DNA of 9,535 bases. Source: Candidatus Omnitrophota bacterium (lineage in GTDB: Bacteria; Omnitrophota; Koll11; Gygaellales; JAQTUY01). The notes under the pieces were generated by a model. That model searched no databases. It was not told the origin of the DNA and was given only the letters and a program-made list of their open reading frames with translations. Below, one piece after another: positions 1-6,093 of the stretch. Every line of letters starts with the position of its first letter. Position 1 is the first letter of the stretch. The position numbers and the translations under genes are program-made. The stretch lies in assembly GCA_028707105.1 (NCBI GenBank), contig JAQTUY010000054.1, positions 1 to 9,535 on the forward strand, written 5' to 3'.

Positions 1-527
1 TGACCCCGCAGGCGATCGAAGTCATCCGGCCGTATCTGGATGCCTGCAACGTGGACCTGAAAGGCTTTAGCGAGGAGTTTTATCAGAACGTCTGCGGCGC
101 CCATCTTGAACCCCTGCTTGAGTCCATAAGGACCATGAAAAAACTCGGCCTCTGGTTGGAAATAACCACTCTTCTTATTCCGGGGATGAATGATTCCGAC
201 GAGGAGTTGACCAAAATAGCGGAATTTATCGCCGGACTGGGAAAAGAAACTCCCTGGCATATCAGCAGGTTCCACCCGGATTTTAAATACGTTAATCTTC
301 CTCCGACGCCCCTGGCCAGCCTGCAAAAGGCTGCCGAGATAGGGCGCAAGGCCGGATTGTATTACGTATATATAGGCAATGCCTCCGGCGGAGAGGGAGA
401 GGATACCTATTGTTATGAGTGCAAAAAGCCGGTGATCAAGAGAATGGGTTATTCGATATTGGATTATAAGTTAAAAGGGTATAAGTGCGGCTATTGCGGC
501 GCTACTATACACGGAATATTTGACTAG
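1..527 (+). CDS. amrS: AmrS-type radical SAM enzyme (AmmeMemoRadiSam system), 3' part only
   Basis: The open frame enters from the window edge (first full codon at position 3) and ends at TAG 525-527, leaving 174 C-terminal residues. A GTG at 51 is internal, because the frame and the homology-like sequence (IRPYLDACNVDLKGF) run on upstream of it. The fragment resembles the C-terminal half of PflA-like radical SAM proteins of the AmmeMemoRadiSam type: the NVDLKGF strand, the ITTLLIPGMND motif, the PWHISRFHPD segment, and a zinc-ribbon-like tail with two cysteine pairs (CYEC and CGYC, fragment residues about 137/140 and 162/165) ending in GATIHGIFD. The radical SAM CxxxCxxC motif should lie upstream, outside the window. 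In other genomes this family goes with AMMECR1 and MEMO-domain proteins; none is visible here. Its exact reaction is not settled. Family assignment is fairly secure; the boundary is only the window edge. Confidence 0.85.
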   Translation, partial: TPQAIEVIRPYLDACNVDLKGFSEEFYQNVCGAHLEPLLESIRTMKKLGLWLEITTLLIPGMNDSDEELTKIAEFIAGLGKETPWHISRFHPDFKYVNLPPTPLASLQKAAEIGRKAGLYYVYIGNASGGEGEDTYCYECKKPVIKRMGYSILDYKLKGYKCGYCGATIHGIFD

Positions 528-533
528 TATTCG

Positions 534-568
534 CCCCGCTATCTACTTCGTAAGACGAGGTAGCGGGG
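534..568 (+). terminator. GC-rich hairpin just after the amrS stop, possible terminator
   Basis: CCCCGCT (534-540) pairs with AGCGGGG (562-568), and ACTTCGT (545-551) pairs with ACGAGGT (555-561) with one G-T wobble. This leaves an AAG loop and a 4-nt bulge (541-544) on the left arm. It begins 6 nt after the stop codon, which is where a terminator would sit. The bases that follow are only TTAATT, so there is no real U-tract. It may terminate weakly, or act as a 3' stabiliser or a repeat. Confidence 0.45.
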
Positions 569-575
569 TTAATTC

Positions 576-618
576 GCGCATATAACTTACGTTCGCTTTC
601 GCTCCGTAAGTTATGCGC
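576..618 (+). repeat. Intergenic inverted repeat with bulged 14-bp stem
   Basis: GCGCAT (576-581) pairs with ATGCGC (613-618), and AACTTACG (584-591) pairs with CGTAAGTT (605-612), separated by a 2-nt bulge (582-583). The 13-nt loop (592-604) holds TTCGC twice, in TTCGCTTTCGC. There is no T-tract, and it is not clearly linked to either neighbouring gene. The long near-perfect stem in a non-coding gap looks like a dispersed intergenic palindrome (REP/MITE-like), but dispersal cannot be seen from one copy. Confidence 0.5.
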
Positions 619-628
619 TCATTAAATT

Positions 629-673
629 TATCCCGCTCTTTACCGGATAATTTGACTAATCAGAAGCGGGATA
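629..673 (+). other. Inverted repeat directly upstream of the nfu ribosome binding site
   Basis: TATCCCGCT (629-637) and AGCGGGATA (665-673) form a perfect 9-bp stem around a 27-nt loop. The right arm ends 3 nt before the AGGAGG ribosome binding site (677-682). The Shine-Dalgarno sequence itself is not in the stem, so direct sequestration is not supported. The structure may be an operator, a 5'-end stabiliser or a third member of the repeat cluster. No sigma70-type promoter was found in 528-689. Confidence 0.4.
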
Positions 674-689
674 TACAGGAGGAATACCC

Positions 690-911
690 ATGAAAGATCA
701 GGTAGAGCAAGCGTTAAATAAGGTCCGGCCGATGCTGATGGCCGACGGCGGTAATGTTACTTTGGTAGATGTCAGCGCTGACGGCGTGGTAAAATTAAAA
801 CTGACCGGAAGCTGCGGCTGCTGCCCGATGAGCCAGATGACCCTCAAGAACGGCATCGAGAAGATACTTAAAGAAGAAGTCCCCCAGGTAAAAAAGGTCG
901 TTGCCGTCTAG
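690..911 (+). CDS. Minimal NifU C-terminal (Nfu) domain Fe-S cluster carrier
   Basis: This 73-residue protein consists of essentially one Nfu/NifU C-terminal domain, without the N-terminal scaffold or A-type domain found in larger NifU and NfuA proteins. Family hallmarks are the start EQALNKVRPMLMADGGNVTLVDV, followed by VKLKLTGSCGCCPMSQMTLKNGIE. The cluster-binding CxxC is C42-G-C-C45; most relatives have a non-cysteine residue where C44 lies. Such proteins dimerise and carry or deliver [4Fe-4S] clusters to apoproteins in the cytosol. The start is firm: AGGAGG at 677-682 lies 7 nt before the ATG. It precedes the Rrf2 regulator, which has its own promoter, so nfu may be transcribed separately. 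It fits the Fe-S/sulfur theme of the genes that follow. Confidence 0.9.
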   Translation: MKDQVEQALNKVRPMLMADGGNVTLVDVSADGVVKLKLTGSCGCCPMSQMTLKNGIEKILKEEVPQVKKVVAV

Positions 912-950
912 TCTCGCCCCGCGCAAAAGAAAGTTTAAAGTAAAAAATAC

Positions 951-979
951 TTGACAAACATTGGTTTATCGGTTATATT
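951..979 (+). promoter_or_regulatory. Consensus sigma70-type promoter for the Rrf2 regulator
   Basis: TTGACA (951-956) is followed by a 17-nt spacer and TATATT (974-979), so the -35 is perfect, the spacing optimal and the -10 matches 5 of 6. Transcription would start near 985-987. The promoter sits in the gap after nfu and drives the regulator and possibly the sulfur genes behind it. Dyad sequences overlap both the -10 and the predicted start site, so control by repression is likely. Confidence 0.8.
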
Positions 980-988
980 AGAACCAAT
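960..988 (+). promoter_or_regulatory. Inverted repeat flanking the -10 element, candidate operator
   Basis: ATTGGTT (960-966) and AACCAAT (982-988) are exact 7-bp inverted arms separated by 15 nt that contain the -10 hexamer. A protein bound here would block RNA polymerase. It overlaps a second dyad at 983-1002, so the true operator could be either one. No specific regulator motif is recognised. Confidence 0.4.
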
Positions 989-1002
989 ACTATAGGAATG
1001 GT
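983..1002 (+). promoter_or_regulatory. Imperfect palindrome over the transcription start, candidate Rrf2 autoregulatory operator
   Basis: ACCAATACTATAGGAATGGT is a 20-bp imperfect palindrome centred on CTATAG, with 16 of 20 positions symmetric. It covers the predicted transcription start of the downstream Rrf2-family gene. IscR and other Rrf2 proteins bind dyads of roughly this size and often repress their own promoters. Assigning this dyad to the adjacent regulator is inference from position. Confidence 0.45.
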
Positions 1003-1032
1003 AGACAATAACAGAAGATAAGGCAAAACCTG

Positions 1033-1476
1033 ATGAAGATCTCAACCAAGGGCCGCTACGGCATGCGCGCCATGCTGGATTTGGCCGTTAATTACGCGCA
1101 GAGTCCTATTTTACTTAAAGATGTGGCGCGCAGGCAGGATATCTCTTTAAAATACTTAGACCGTATCTGTTCATCTCTCAAGGCCGCGGGTTTGCTTAAA
1201 AGCAGCCGCGGCTCAAAAGGCGGATTTACCTTAAGCCGTCCGCCGGATGAGATAACTCTTAAAGAGATCGTCGAGGTCCTGGAGGGGCCGCTGGTTTTAG
1301 TAGGGTGCACCAGCGATAAACATTATTGTAAACGCGTTAATGCCTGTGTTACGCGCGATATCTGGTATGAACTGAGCAGGTCGATGGAATCGGTCCTGGG
1401 TTTAAAGACCCTGGAAGACCTGACCAAACGCGAGAGAAAAAAAAGAAAAGCCAGCGGGCCGATGTATTATATATAG
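1033..1476 (+). CDS. Rrf2-family transcriptional regulator, IscR-like with Fe-S-type cysteines
   Basis: The 147-residue length is typical of Rrf2 regulators. The start MKISTKGRYGMRAMLDLA, the winged-helix segment ISLKYLDRICSSLKAAGLLKSSRGSKGGF (about 37-65) and EITLKEIVEVLEG (about 73-85) are family signatures. C92, C99 and C105 follow in a C-x6-C-x5-C pattern, close to the cluster-binding triad of IscR; the cysteine-metabolism regulator CymR of Bacillus does not have this triad. The protein is therefore expected to carry a [2Fe-2S] or [4Fe-4S] cluster and report Fe-S, sulfur or oxygen status. The tail (TKRERKKRKA) is strongly basic. A weak SD (AAGG, 1020-1023) precedes the ATG. It lies directly ahead of cysK and other sulfur genes, which are its likely targets together with its own promoter. 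Naming it iscR outright would go beyond the sequence. Confidence 0.88.
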   Translation: MKISTKGRYGMRAMLDLAVNYAQSPILLKDVARRQDISLKYLDRICSSLKAAGLLKSSRGSKGGFTLSRPPDEITLKEIVEVLEGPLVLVGCTSDKHYCKRVNACVTRDIWYELSRSMESVLGLKTLEDLTKRERKKRKASGPMYYI

Positions 1477-1506
1477 GTATTACGGCTGGTGATTTTTTAG
1501 GCCCGG

Positions 1507-1515
1507 TGGTATAAT
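1507..1515 (+). promoter_or_regulatory. Extended -10 promoter upstream of cysK
   Basis: TGG-TATAAT (1507-1515) has a perfect -10 hexamer and an extended-10 TG. The best -35 at 17-nt spacing is TGGTGA (1487-1492), which is poor. Transcription would start near 1522, giving a leader of about 14 nt before the ATG at 1536. It would let cysK and later genes be transcribed apart from the regulator. Confidence 0.5.
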
Positions 1516-1525
1516 ATTTTCAATC

Positions 1526-1530
1526 AAGGA
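1526..1530 (+). promoter_or_regulatory. Ribosome binding site that fixes the cysK start
   Basis: AAGGA at 1526-1530 overlaps the first in-frame ATG (1530), so that ATG cannot be served by it. The second ATG at 1536 has 5-nt spacing and gives the usual cysteine synthase start [15 protein letters not shown]. The start is therefore placed at 1536. Confidence 0.65.
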
Positions 1531-1535
1531 TGTTT

Positions 1536-2456
1536 ATGAAAATAGCGAAGAACATTACGGAATTGATCGGTAATACTCCGTTGGTGCGGCTGAATAAGCT
1601 GACTAAGGGCTTGGGAGCTGAGGTCGCGGCGAAGCTGGAGTTTTTTAATCCCGGTTCTTCGATCAAGGACCGGATCGGCCTGAGTATGATCGAGGAGGCC
1701 GAAAAGCAGGGCAAGATAACCAAGGACACCGTTATTTTAGAACCTACCTCGGGAAATACCGGAGTGGCATTGGCTTTTGTTTGCGCCGTAAAGGGGTATA
1801 AACTGGTCCTGACTATGCCGGAGACAATGAGCCTGGAGCGCCGTCAGATCCTGGCGGCTTTTGGGGCGCAGATAGTATTGACCCCGGGCAGCGAGGGCAT
1901 GACCGGAGCGGTAAAGAAGGCCGAAGACCTGGCTAAAAGCGATAAGCATTATTTTATCCCGCAGCAGTTTAAGAATCCGGCTAATCCGGATATCCATCGC
2001 CGCTCAACCGCCGTTGAAATATGGAATGATACCGGCGGCAAGATCGATATCCTGGTCGCGGGCGTGGGTACAGGCGGTACTATTACCGGGACAGCAGAGG
2101 CCCTCAAAAAGAAGAAACCTTCTATAAAAGTAATTGCCGCGGAGCCAAAAGCCTCGCCGGTCTTATCCGGCGGCCAGCCCGGTCCGCACAAGATCCAGGG
2201 GATCGGCGCGGGGTTTGTTCCGCTGGTTTTAAATACCAAGATCATTGATGAGATAATACAGGTTTCAGATGATGATGCCTTTCACGCTGCCCGCAGGCTG
2301 GCCAGGGAAGAAGGTATCCTGGCAGGTATCTCTTCGGGAGCGGCGTGTTTTGCCGCCCTGGAGATGGCCGGCAGAAAGGAAAATAAGGGCAAGCTAGTCG
2401 TTGTTATTCTGCCCGATACGGGCGAGCGGTATTTAAGCACAGGTTTATTCAGTTAA
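1536..2456 (+). CDS. cysK: Cysteine synthase A (O-acetylserine sulfhydrylase)
   Basis: This 306-residue fold-type II PLP enzyme makes cysteine from O-acetylserine and sulfide in the cytosol. Hallmarks in order are [11 protein letters not shown] near the N terminus, [10 protein letters not shown] with the PLP-binding lysine K44, the substrate loop TSGNTG (71-76), the phosphate-binding GTGGT (178-182), GISSGA (264-269) and PDTGERYLS at the C terminus. The length is normal for CysK/CysM without a CBS domain. Some relatives use O-phosphoserine or act in cystathionine metabolism, and the substrate cannot be decided from these motifs alone. The ATG at 1536 is preferred over the one at 1530 because of the ribosome binding site. 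It lies behind the Rrf2 regulator and ends 17 nt before the homocysteine-synthesis gene, so the two sulfide-fixing steps are probably co-transcribed. Confidence 0.93.
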   Translation: MKIAKNITELIGNTPLVRLNKLTKGLGAEVAAKLEFFNPGSSIKDRIGLSMIEEAEKQGKITKDTVILEPTSGNTGVALAFVCAVKGYKLVLTMPETMSLERRQILAAFGAQIVLTPGSEGMTGAVKKAEDLAKSDKHYFIPQQFKNPANPDIHRRSTAVEIWNDTGGKIDILVAGVGTGGTITGTAEALKKKKPSIKVIAAEPKASPVLSGGQPGPHKIQGIGAGFVPLVLNTKIIDEIIQVSDDDAFHAARRLAREEGILAGISSGAACFAALEMAGRKENKGKLVVVILPDTGERYLSTGLFS

Positions 2457-2465
2457 AAGGGGTGA
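2457..2465 (+). promoter_or_regulatory. Shine-Dalgarno sequence that decides the HcyBio start
   Basis: AAGGGGTGA lies just after the cysK stop. It closely resembles the full anti-SD complement GGAGGTGA. Starts at GTG 2462 or ATG 2465 would sit inside it, whereas ATG 2474 is 8 nt downstream. The gene is therefore started at 2474. Confidence 0.65.
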
Positions 2466-2473
2466 TGGACACT

Positions 2474-3673
2474 ATGCGCACAATTAAAGAGATAAACGAA
2501 AAGATCAAAAAAGGCCAGGTGGTCGTCTTGACCGCTGAAGAAGCCATTGATATCGTGGCCAAAAAGGGCGCCAGGAAAGCGGCTGAAGAAGTGGATGTGG
2601 TGACAACCGGGACCTTCGGGCCGATGTGTTCATCCGGGGCATATTTTAATATCGGCCACACCAAGCCTCGTATCAAGGTAGGCGGAGGCACCTGTAAGTT
2701 TAACGACGTCCCGGCTTACTGCGGATTTGCGGCAGTGGACGTGTATTTGGGCGCCACAGCCATACCCGATGACGATCCTCGGAATAAAGTTTTCCCCGGG
2801 GAATTCAAATATGGCGGAGGCCATGTTATCCAGGAGTTGGTGGCAGGCCAGGATGTGCGCCTGGAAGCTACTTCTTACGGCACGGATTGTTATCCCCGTA
2901 AGAAACTGGAGACCCTGGTCAAGTTAAAGGACCTCAACGAAGCTGTGCTTTTTAATGTCCGTAACTGCTACCAGAATTATAACGTGGCGGTCAATCTCTC
3001 GGACAAAATGATCTATACTTATATGGGGGTATTGAAGCCTAAATTAGGCAATGCTAATTATTGTTCCGCGGGCCAGCTATCCCCGCTTTTAAAGGATCCC
3101 CATTACAAGACTATCGGCGTGGGCACTAAGATCTTCCTGGGCGGCGGGGTCGGTTATGTTGCCTGGCACGGCACCCAGCATAATCCCGGCGTCAAGAGGA
3201 AGGAAAACGGGATCCCCCAGGCTCCCGCCGGGACGTTGGCAGTGATCGGGGACTTAAAGCAGATGAGACCGCAGTGGCTGGTAGGCACCAGCATGCTTGG
3301 TTACGGCGTGACCATGACTATCGGCATCGGCGTGCCCATACCTATATTAAACGAAGATATACTTAAGAACGCGGCAGCCAAAGATGATGAGATATACAGC
3401 CAGATAGTGGATTACTCGGAAAACTACCCGAATTGTATCCCGGGTTCCCTGGGCGAAGTGAATTACGCCCAGTTGAAATCCGGCAAAATCACCGTTAAAG
3501 GCAAAGAGGTCCAGACCGGAGCTTTATCCAGTTATTCCAAGGCTAAGGAGATCTCCGAAGAATTAAAAAGCTGGATTAAGAAGGGGGATTTTACCCTGAC
3601 GGAGGCCGTGGCCGCGCTTCCCGGGGCAGATTCGGGATACGCCTTGAAGCCTTTAAAGGAAAGGCCGATTTAA
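2474..3673 (+). CDS. HcyBio/DUF39 homocysteine biosynthesis protein (MA1821-like)
   Basis: This 399-residue protein has the features of the DUF39/HcyBio family: MRTIKEINEKIKKGQVVVLTAEE, DVVTTGTFGPMCSSGA, the glycine-rich segment IKVGGGTCKFNDVPAYCG, and GVGTKIFLGGGVGYVAWHGTQHNP. In Methanosarcina acetivorans the family member MA1821, with the NIL-ferredoxin MA1822, is known to be needed for forming homocysteine from aspartate semialdehyde and sulfide, a route independent of O-acyl-homoserine. Cysteines C52 (GPMCSSG) and C139 (GTDCYPR) are in positions that could match the functionally important cysteines reported for MA1821; this is from memory, not an alignment. C74 and C83 are also present. 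The next gene is the cognate NIL-ferredoxin, 39 nt downstream, which strongly supports the assignment. Together with CysK it makes this a sulfide-assimilation operon. The start was chosen from the SD at 2457-2465. Confidence 0.9.
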   Translation: MRTIKEINEKIKKGQVVVLTAEEAIDIVAKKGARKAAEEVDVVTTGTFGPMCSSGAYFNIGHTKPRIKVGGGTCKFNDVPAYCGFAAVDVYLGATAIPDDDPRNKVFPGEFKYGGGHVIQELVAGQDVRLEATSYGTDCYPRKKLETLVKLKDLNEAVLFNVRNCYQNYNVAVNLSDKMIYTYMGVLKPKLGNANYCSAGQLSPLLKDPHYKTIGVGTKIFLGGGVGYVAWHGTQHNPGVKRKENGIPQAPAGTLAVIGDLKQMRPQWLVGTSMLGYGVTMTIGIGVPIPILNEDILKNAAAKDDEIYSQIVDYSENYPNCIPGSLGEVNYAQLKSGKITVKGKEVQTGALSSYSKAKEISEELKSWIKKGDFTLTEAVAALPGADSGYALKPLKERPI

Positions 3674-3712
3674 TTTGCGGGCAGCAACAACTTAAACCCG
3701 AAGGAGAAGACA

Positions 3713-4120
3713 ATGGTTTCTAAGCGCATAGTGTTACATTTTCCCAACCGCCTGGTGGACCAGCCCATTGTTTACAAGCTGGTTAAAGAATATGATCTGC
3801 GATTTAATATTCTTAAAGCCTATGTTACGCCTCAGGAAGAGGGTCTTATGGTCCTGGAATTGATCGGCGAAGAGGAAAATTATAACAAGGGGCTGGAATA
3901 TTTAAAAAAATGCGGGGTAAAGATCCAGTCTTTAAGCCAGGATATTATCCGTAACGAAGTCAAATGTACCGACTGCGGGGTATGCGTGCCGATCTGCCCC
4001 ACCGGCGCGTTGGCGGTGGACCATATCACGCGCAAGGTGCATTTTTATGATAACAAATGTATCGCCTGCGAGCTCTGCGTTAAAGTCTGCCCTACCCGCG
4101 CGATGGAAGTGCATTTTTGA
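3713..4120 (+). CDS. NIL-domain 2x[4Fe-4S] ferredoxin, partner of HcyBio (MA1822-like)
   Basis: The protein has 135 residues in two parts. Residues 1-78 form a NIL-type alpha/beta domain (RIVLHFPNRLVDQPIVYKLV, then YNKGLEYLKKCGVKIQSL), a small ligand- or partner-binding module otherwise known from methionine ABC transporters. Residues 84-128 carry two complete [4Fe-4S] ferredoxin motifs, with C85/C88/C91/C95 and C116/C119/C122/C126, each followed by Pro. The same architecture is found in Methanosarcina MA1822, which acts with the DUF39 protein in homocysteine synthesis, probably as an electron carrier in sulfur reduction or transfer. AAGGAG (3701-3706) lies 6 nt before the ATG. The stop TGA shares its A with the start of larE, which implies translational coupling. 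Confidence 0.92.
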   Translation: MVSKRIVLHFPNRLVDQPIVYKLVKEYDLRFNILKAYVTPQEEGLMVLELIGEEENYNKGLEYLKKCGVKIQSLSQDIIRNEVKCTDCGVCVPICPTGALAVDHITRKVHFYDNKCIACELCVKVCPTRAMEVHF

Positions 4121-4926
4121 TGATCCTGGCAAGTAAAATATCCAGGCTGAATAAAGCCCTCAAAAGGTATGGCTCGGTATTGATCGCGTTTTCCGGCGGG
4201 GTAGACAGCACCTTTCTTTTGAGCGCCGCCTCGCGCGTATTACCCAAGGATAAACTTCTGGCTGTTACCGCTGATTCTCCCACTTATTCTAAAGAGGAAT
4301 TGGCGTTTTCAAAAAAGATCGCCCGCTGCCTTGGCGTAAGGCACAAGGTGATCCATACCGGAGAACTTGACAGCGCTGGATTTACGGCAAACAAACCGGA
4401 CCGCTGCTATTTTTGTAAAAAAGAACTCTTCGGCCGGCTCAAAGAAATGGCCGCGGCCTTAAAATTAAATTTCGTGGCCGACGCCAGCAACATTTCCGAT
4501 AAAAAGGATTTTCGCCCGGGCGCAAAAGCGGTAAAGGAATTAAAGATCTGTTCTCCTCTGCAGGAAGCCGGACTTACCAAAAATGATATCCGGCGCTTGA
4601 GCAGGAAGATGGGGTTGCCGACGTGGGATAAGCCGTCCTTGGCCTGTTTGGCTTCCAGAGTGCCCTATGGCACCAGGATAAACCCGGCGGACTTGAGCCG
4701 TATAGATAAGGCCGAAAAGTTCATTCGTTCTTTAGGTTTTAAGCAGGTCCGCGTGCGCCATTACGGCGATCTGGCAAGGATCGAAGTGGAAAAGAGGGAT
4801 ATCAAAAAGTTAGTCGCTTATCATGTATCGCGTATAACGAAGCGCTTAAGAAAGTTGGGCTACAAATATATCACCGTAGATTTGGAAGGCTACCGCGCCG
4901 GCAGTCTGAATGAGACAATAAAATGA
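4120..4926 (+). CDS. larE: LarE-type ATP-dependent sulfur transferase (PP-loop family)
   Basis: The protein has 268 residues. The PP-loop SGGVDST (25-31) binds ATP. The segments FVADASNISD, PLQEAGLTKNDIR, GLPTWDKPSLACLASRVPYG and the C-terminal VDLEGYRAGSLNE are typical of LarE. LarE adenylates a pyridinium dicarboxylate precursor and inserts sulfur during synthesis of the nickel-pincer cofactor. In the Lactobacillus enzyme the sulfur comes from one cysteine (Cys176); here C176 stands in the matching motif LACLASR. A second pair, C96-Y-F-C99 (RCYFCKK), gives three cysteines. This pattern fits the LarE subclass reported to hold an Fe-S cluster instead of being consumed. No larA, larB or larC is in the window, so the true acceptor may differ. 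ATG 4120 overlaps the ferredoxin stop; an in-frame TTG at 4117 is a less likely start. The stop overlaps the nifS start. Confidence 0.87.
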   Translation: MILASKISRLNKALKRYGSVLIAFSGGVDSTFLLSAASRVLPKDKLLAVTADSPTYSKEELAFSKKIARCLGVRHKVIHTGELDSAGFTANKPDRCYFCKKELFGRLKEMAAALKLNFVADASNISDKKDFRPGAKAVKELKICSPLQEAGLTKNDIRRLSRKMGLPTWDKPSLACLASRVPYGTRINPADLSRIDKAEKFIRSLGFKQVRVRHYGDLARIEVEKRDIKKLVAYHVSRITKRLRKLGYKYITVDLEGYRAGSLNETIK

Positions 4927-6086
4927 GCAAGAGAATATATCTGGATTACGCGGCCACTACGCCCTGCGACCCGCTTGTCCTGAAGGCGATGGAGCCGTAT
5001 TTTTTTGAGCAATTCGGCAACCCCTCCAGCATCCACGCCTTCGGCCAGGAGGCTAAGAAGGCTATTGAGGACAGCCGGGAGGCCCTGGCGTCTTTTTTAG
5101 GAGCCAAAGCGGATGAGATCGTTTTTACATCGGGAGGCACCGAATCTAACAATTTCGCGATAACGGGCACGGCTTATGCCCTGGAGAAAAAAGGCGATCA
5201 TATCATTACCAGCAGCATTGAACATCACGCCGTAACCGAGCCGTGTAAATTACTGGAAAAAAGAGGGTTTAAGATAACCTATTTAAAGGTGGATAAGTAT
5301 GGCCTGGTCAGCCCCGAAGATGTTAAGAAGGCGATGACCGATAAAACCATTCTTATCAGCATCATGCACGCCAATAATGAGATCGGCACCATCGAGCCGA
5401 TCGCCGAGATCGGCAGGATCGCCAAAGAAAAAGGGGTATATTTTCATACCGATGCCATGCAGACTGCCGGGCATATTCCTATTAATGTAAACGAACTTAA
5501 TGTAGACCTGCTCTCTTTGTCGGCGCACAAATTTTACGGGCCCAAGGGCGCGGGCGCGTTGTATATCCGCAAAGGCACGCGTGTGGAAACATTCCTGCGC
5601 GGGGGAGACCAGGAAAAAGGCAGGCGGGCCTCTACTCACAATACGCCGGGTATCGTGGGCTTAGGCAAGGCAATAGAATTGTGCCGGGATAACATGGAGA
5701 AGGAAGCCCAATTCCAGGTCCGGCTGCGCGATAAATTGATCAAGGAATTGCCGTTGAATATAAAAGAGGTCTTTCTCAATGGCCACCCCGCGCAAAGGCT
5801 CCCCAATAATGTAAATTTTTCCATTAAGTATATCGAAGGGGAGTCTATTTTGCTTAATTTAGACCTGCTCGGCATTGCCGCTTCTACCGGTTCTGCCTGT
5901 ACCTCGACCTCCCTTGAACCCTCTCGTGTGCTCCTGGCGATCGGCTTGCCGCACGAGATCGCCCATGGTTCGCTTCGGATCACGCTGGGCAGATGGACTA
6001 AGGAAGAAGAGATCGATTATTTACTTAAACAGCTTCCTCCGGTTGTGGAAAAGCTGCGCGCGATGTCGCCCTTATACGACAAGTAA
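4923..6086 (+). CDS. nifS: Cysteine desulfurase, NifS/IscS group I
   Basis: The 387-residue class V aminotransferase-fold PLP enzyme converts cysteine to alanine and leaves a persulfide for Fe-S assembly and other sulfur acceptors. Visible are MSKRIYLDYAATTP at the start, SIEHHAV with H101 stacking on PLP, HANNEIGTIEP, HTDAMQ, the Schiff-base lysine in SLSAHKFYGPKGAG (K203), and the mobile-loop cysteine C326 in ASTGSACTS, followed by LEPSRVLLAIGLPHEIAHGSLRITLG. The long loop around C326 puts it in group I. A small oddity is GGDQEKGRRASTHN where most relatives have GGxQExGxRxGTxN. The start ATG overlaps the larE stop (ATGA) and has no good SD, so translation is probably coupled. The overlap suggests that NifS supplies sulfur to LarE and to the Fe-S proteins nearby. 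No iscU-type scaffold is present. Confidence 0.94.
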   Translation: MSKRIYLDYAATTPCDPLVLKAMEPYFFEQFGNPSSIHAFGQEAKKAIEDSREALASFLGAKADEIVFTSGGTESNNFAITGTAYALEKKGDHIITSSIEHHAVTEPCKLLEKRGFKITYLKVDKYGLVSPEDVKKAMTDKTILISIMHANNEIGTIEPIAEIGRIAKEKGVYFHTDAMQTAGHIPINVNELNVDLLSLSAHKFYGPKGAGALYIRKGTRVETFLRGGDQEKGRRASTHNTPGIVGLGKAIELCRDNMEKEAQFQVRLRDKLIKELPLNIKEVFLNGHPAQRLPNNVNFSIKYIEGESILLNLDLLGIAASTGSACTSTSLEPSRVLLAIGLPHEIAHGSLRITLGRWTKEEEIDYLLKQLPPVVEKLRAMSPLYDK

Positions 6087-6093
6087 GATAAAA

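Noticed and set aside
528..690. CRISPR-like repeat arrangement in the three-hairpin gap
   Set aside because: The arms differ in sequence and length and there is no constant repeat with regular spacers.
629..692. Hairpin 629-673 as a sequestering switch of the nfu ribosome binding site
   Set aside because: AGGAGG (677-682) and the ATG lie outside the stem, and no alternative pairing that covers the SD was found.
5283..5639. Long minus-strand frame opposite nifS (and similar ones opposite cysK and birA)
   Set aside because: They lie opposite strongly conserved enzyme genes, show no family features, and have no ribosome binding sites that stand out.
5875..6093. Upstream extension of the birA frame starting inside nifS
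   Set aside because: It overlaps the conserved catalytic loop and C terminus of nifS in another frame. BirA homology begins at ATG 6094, just after the nifS stop.
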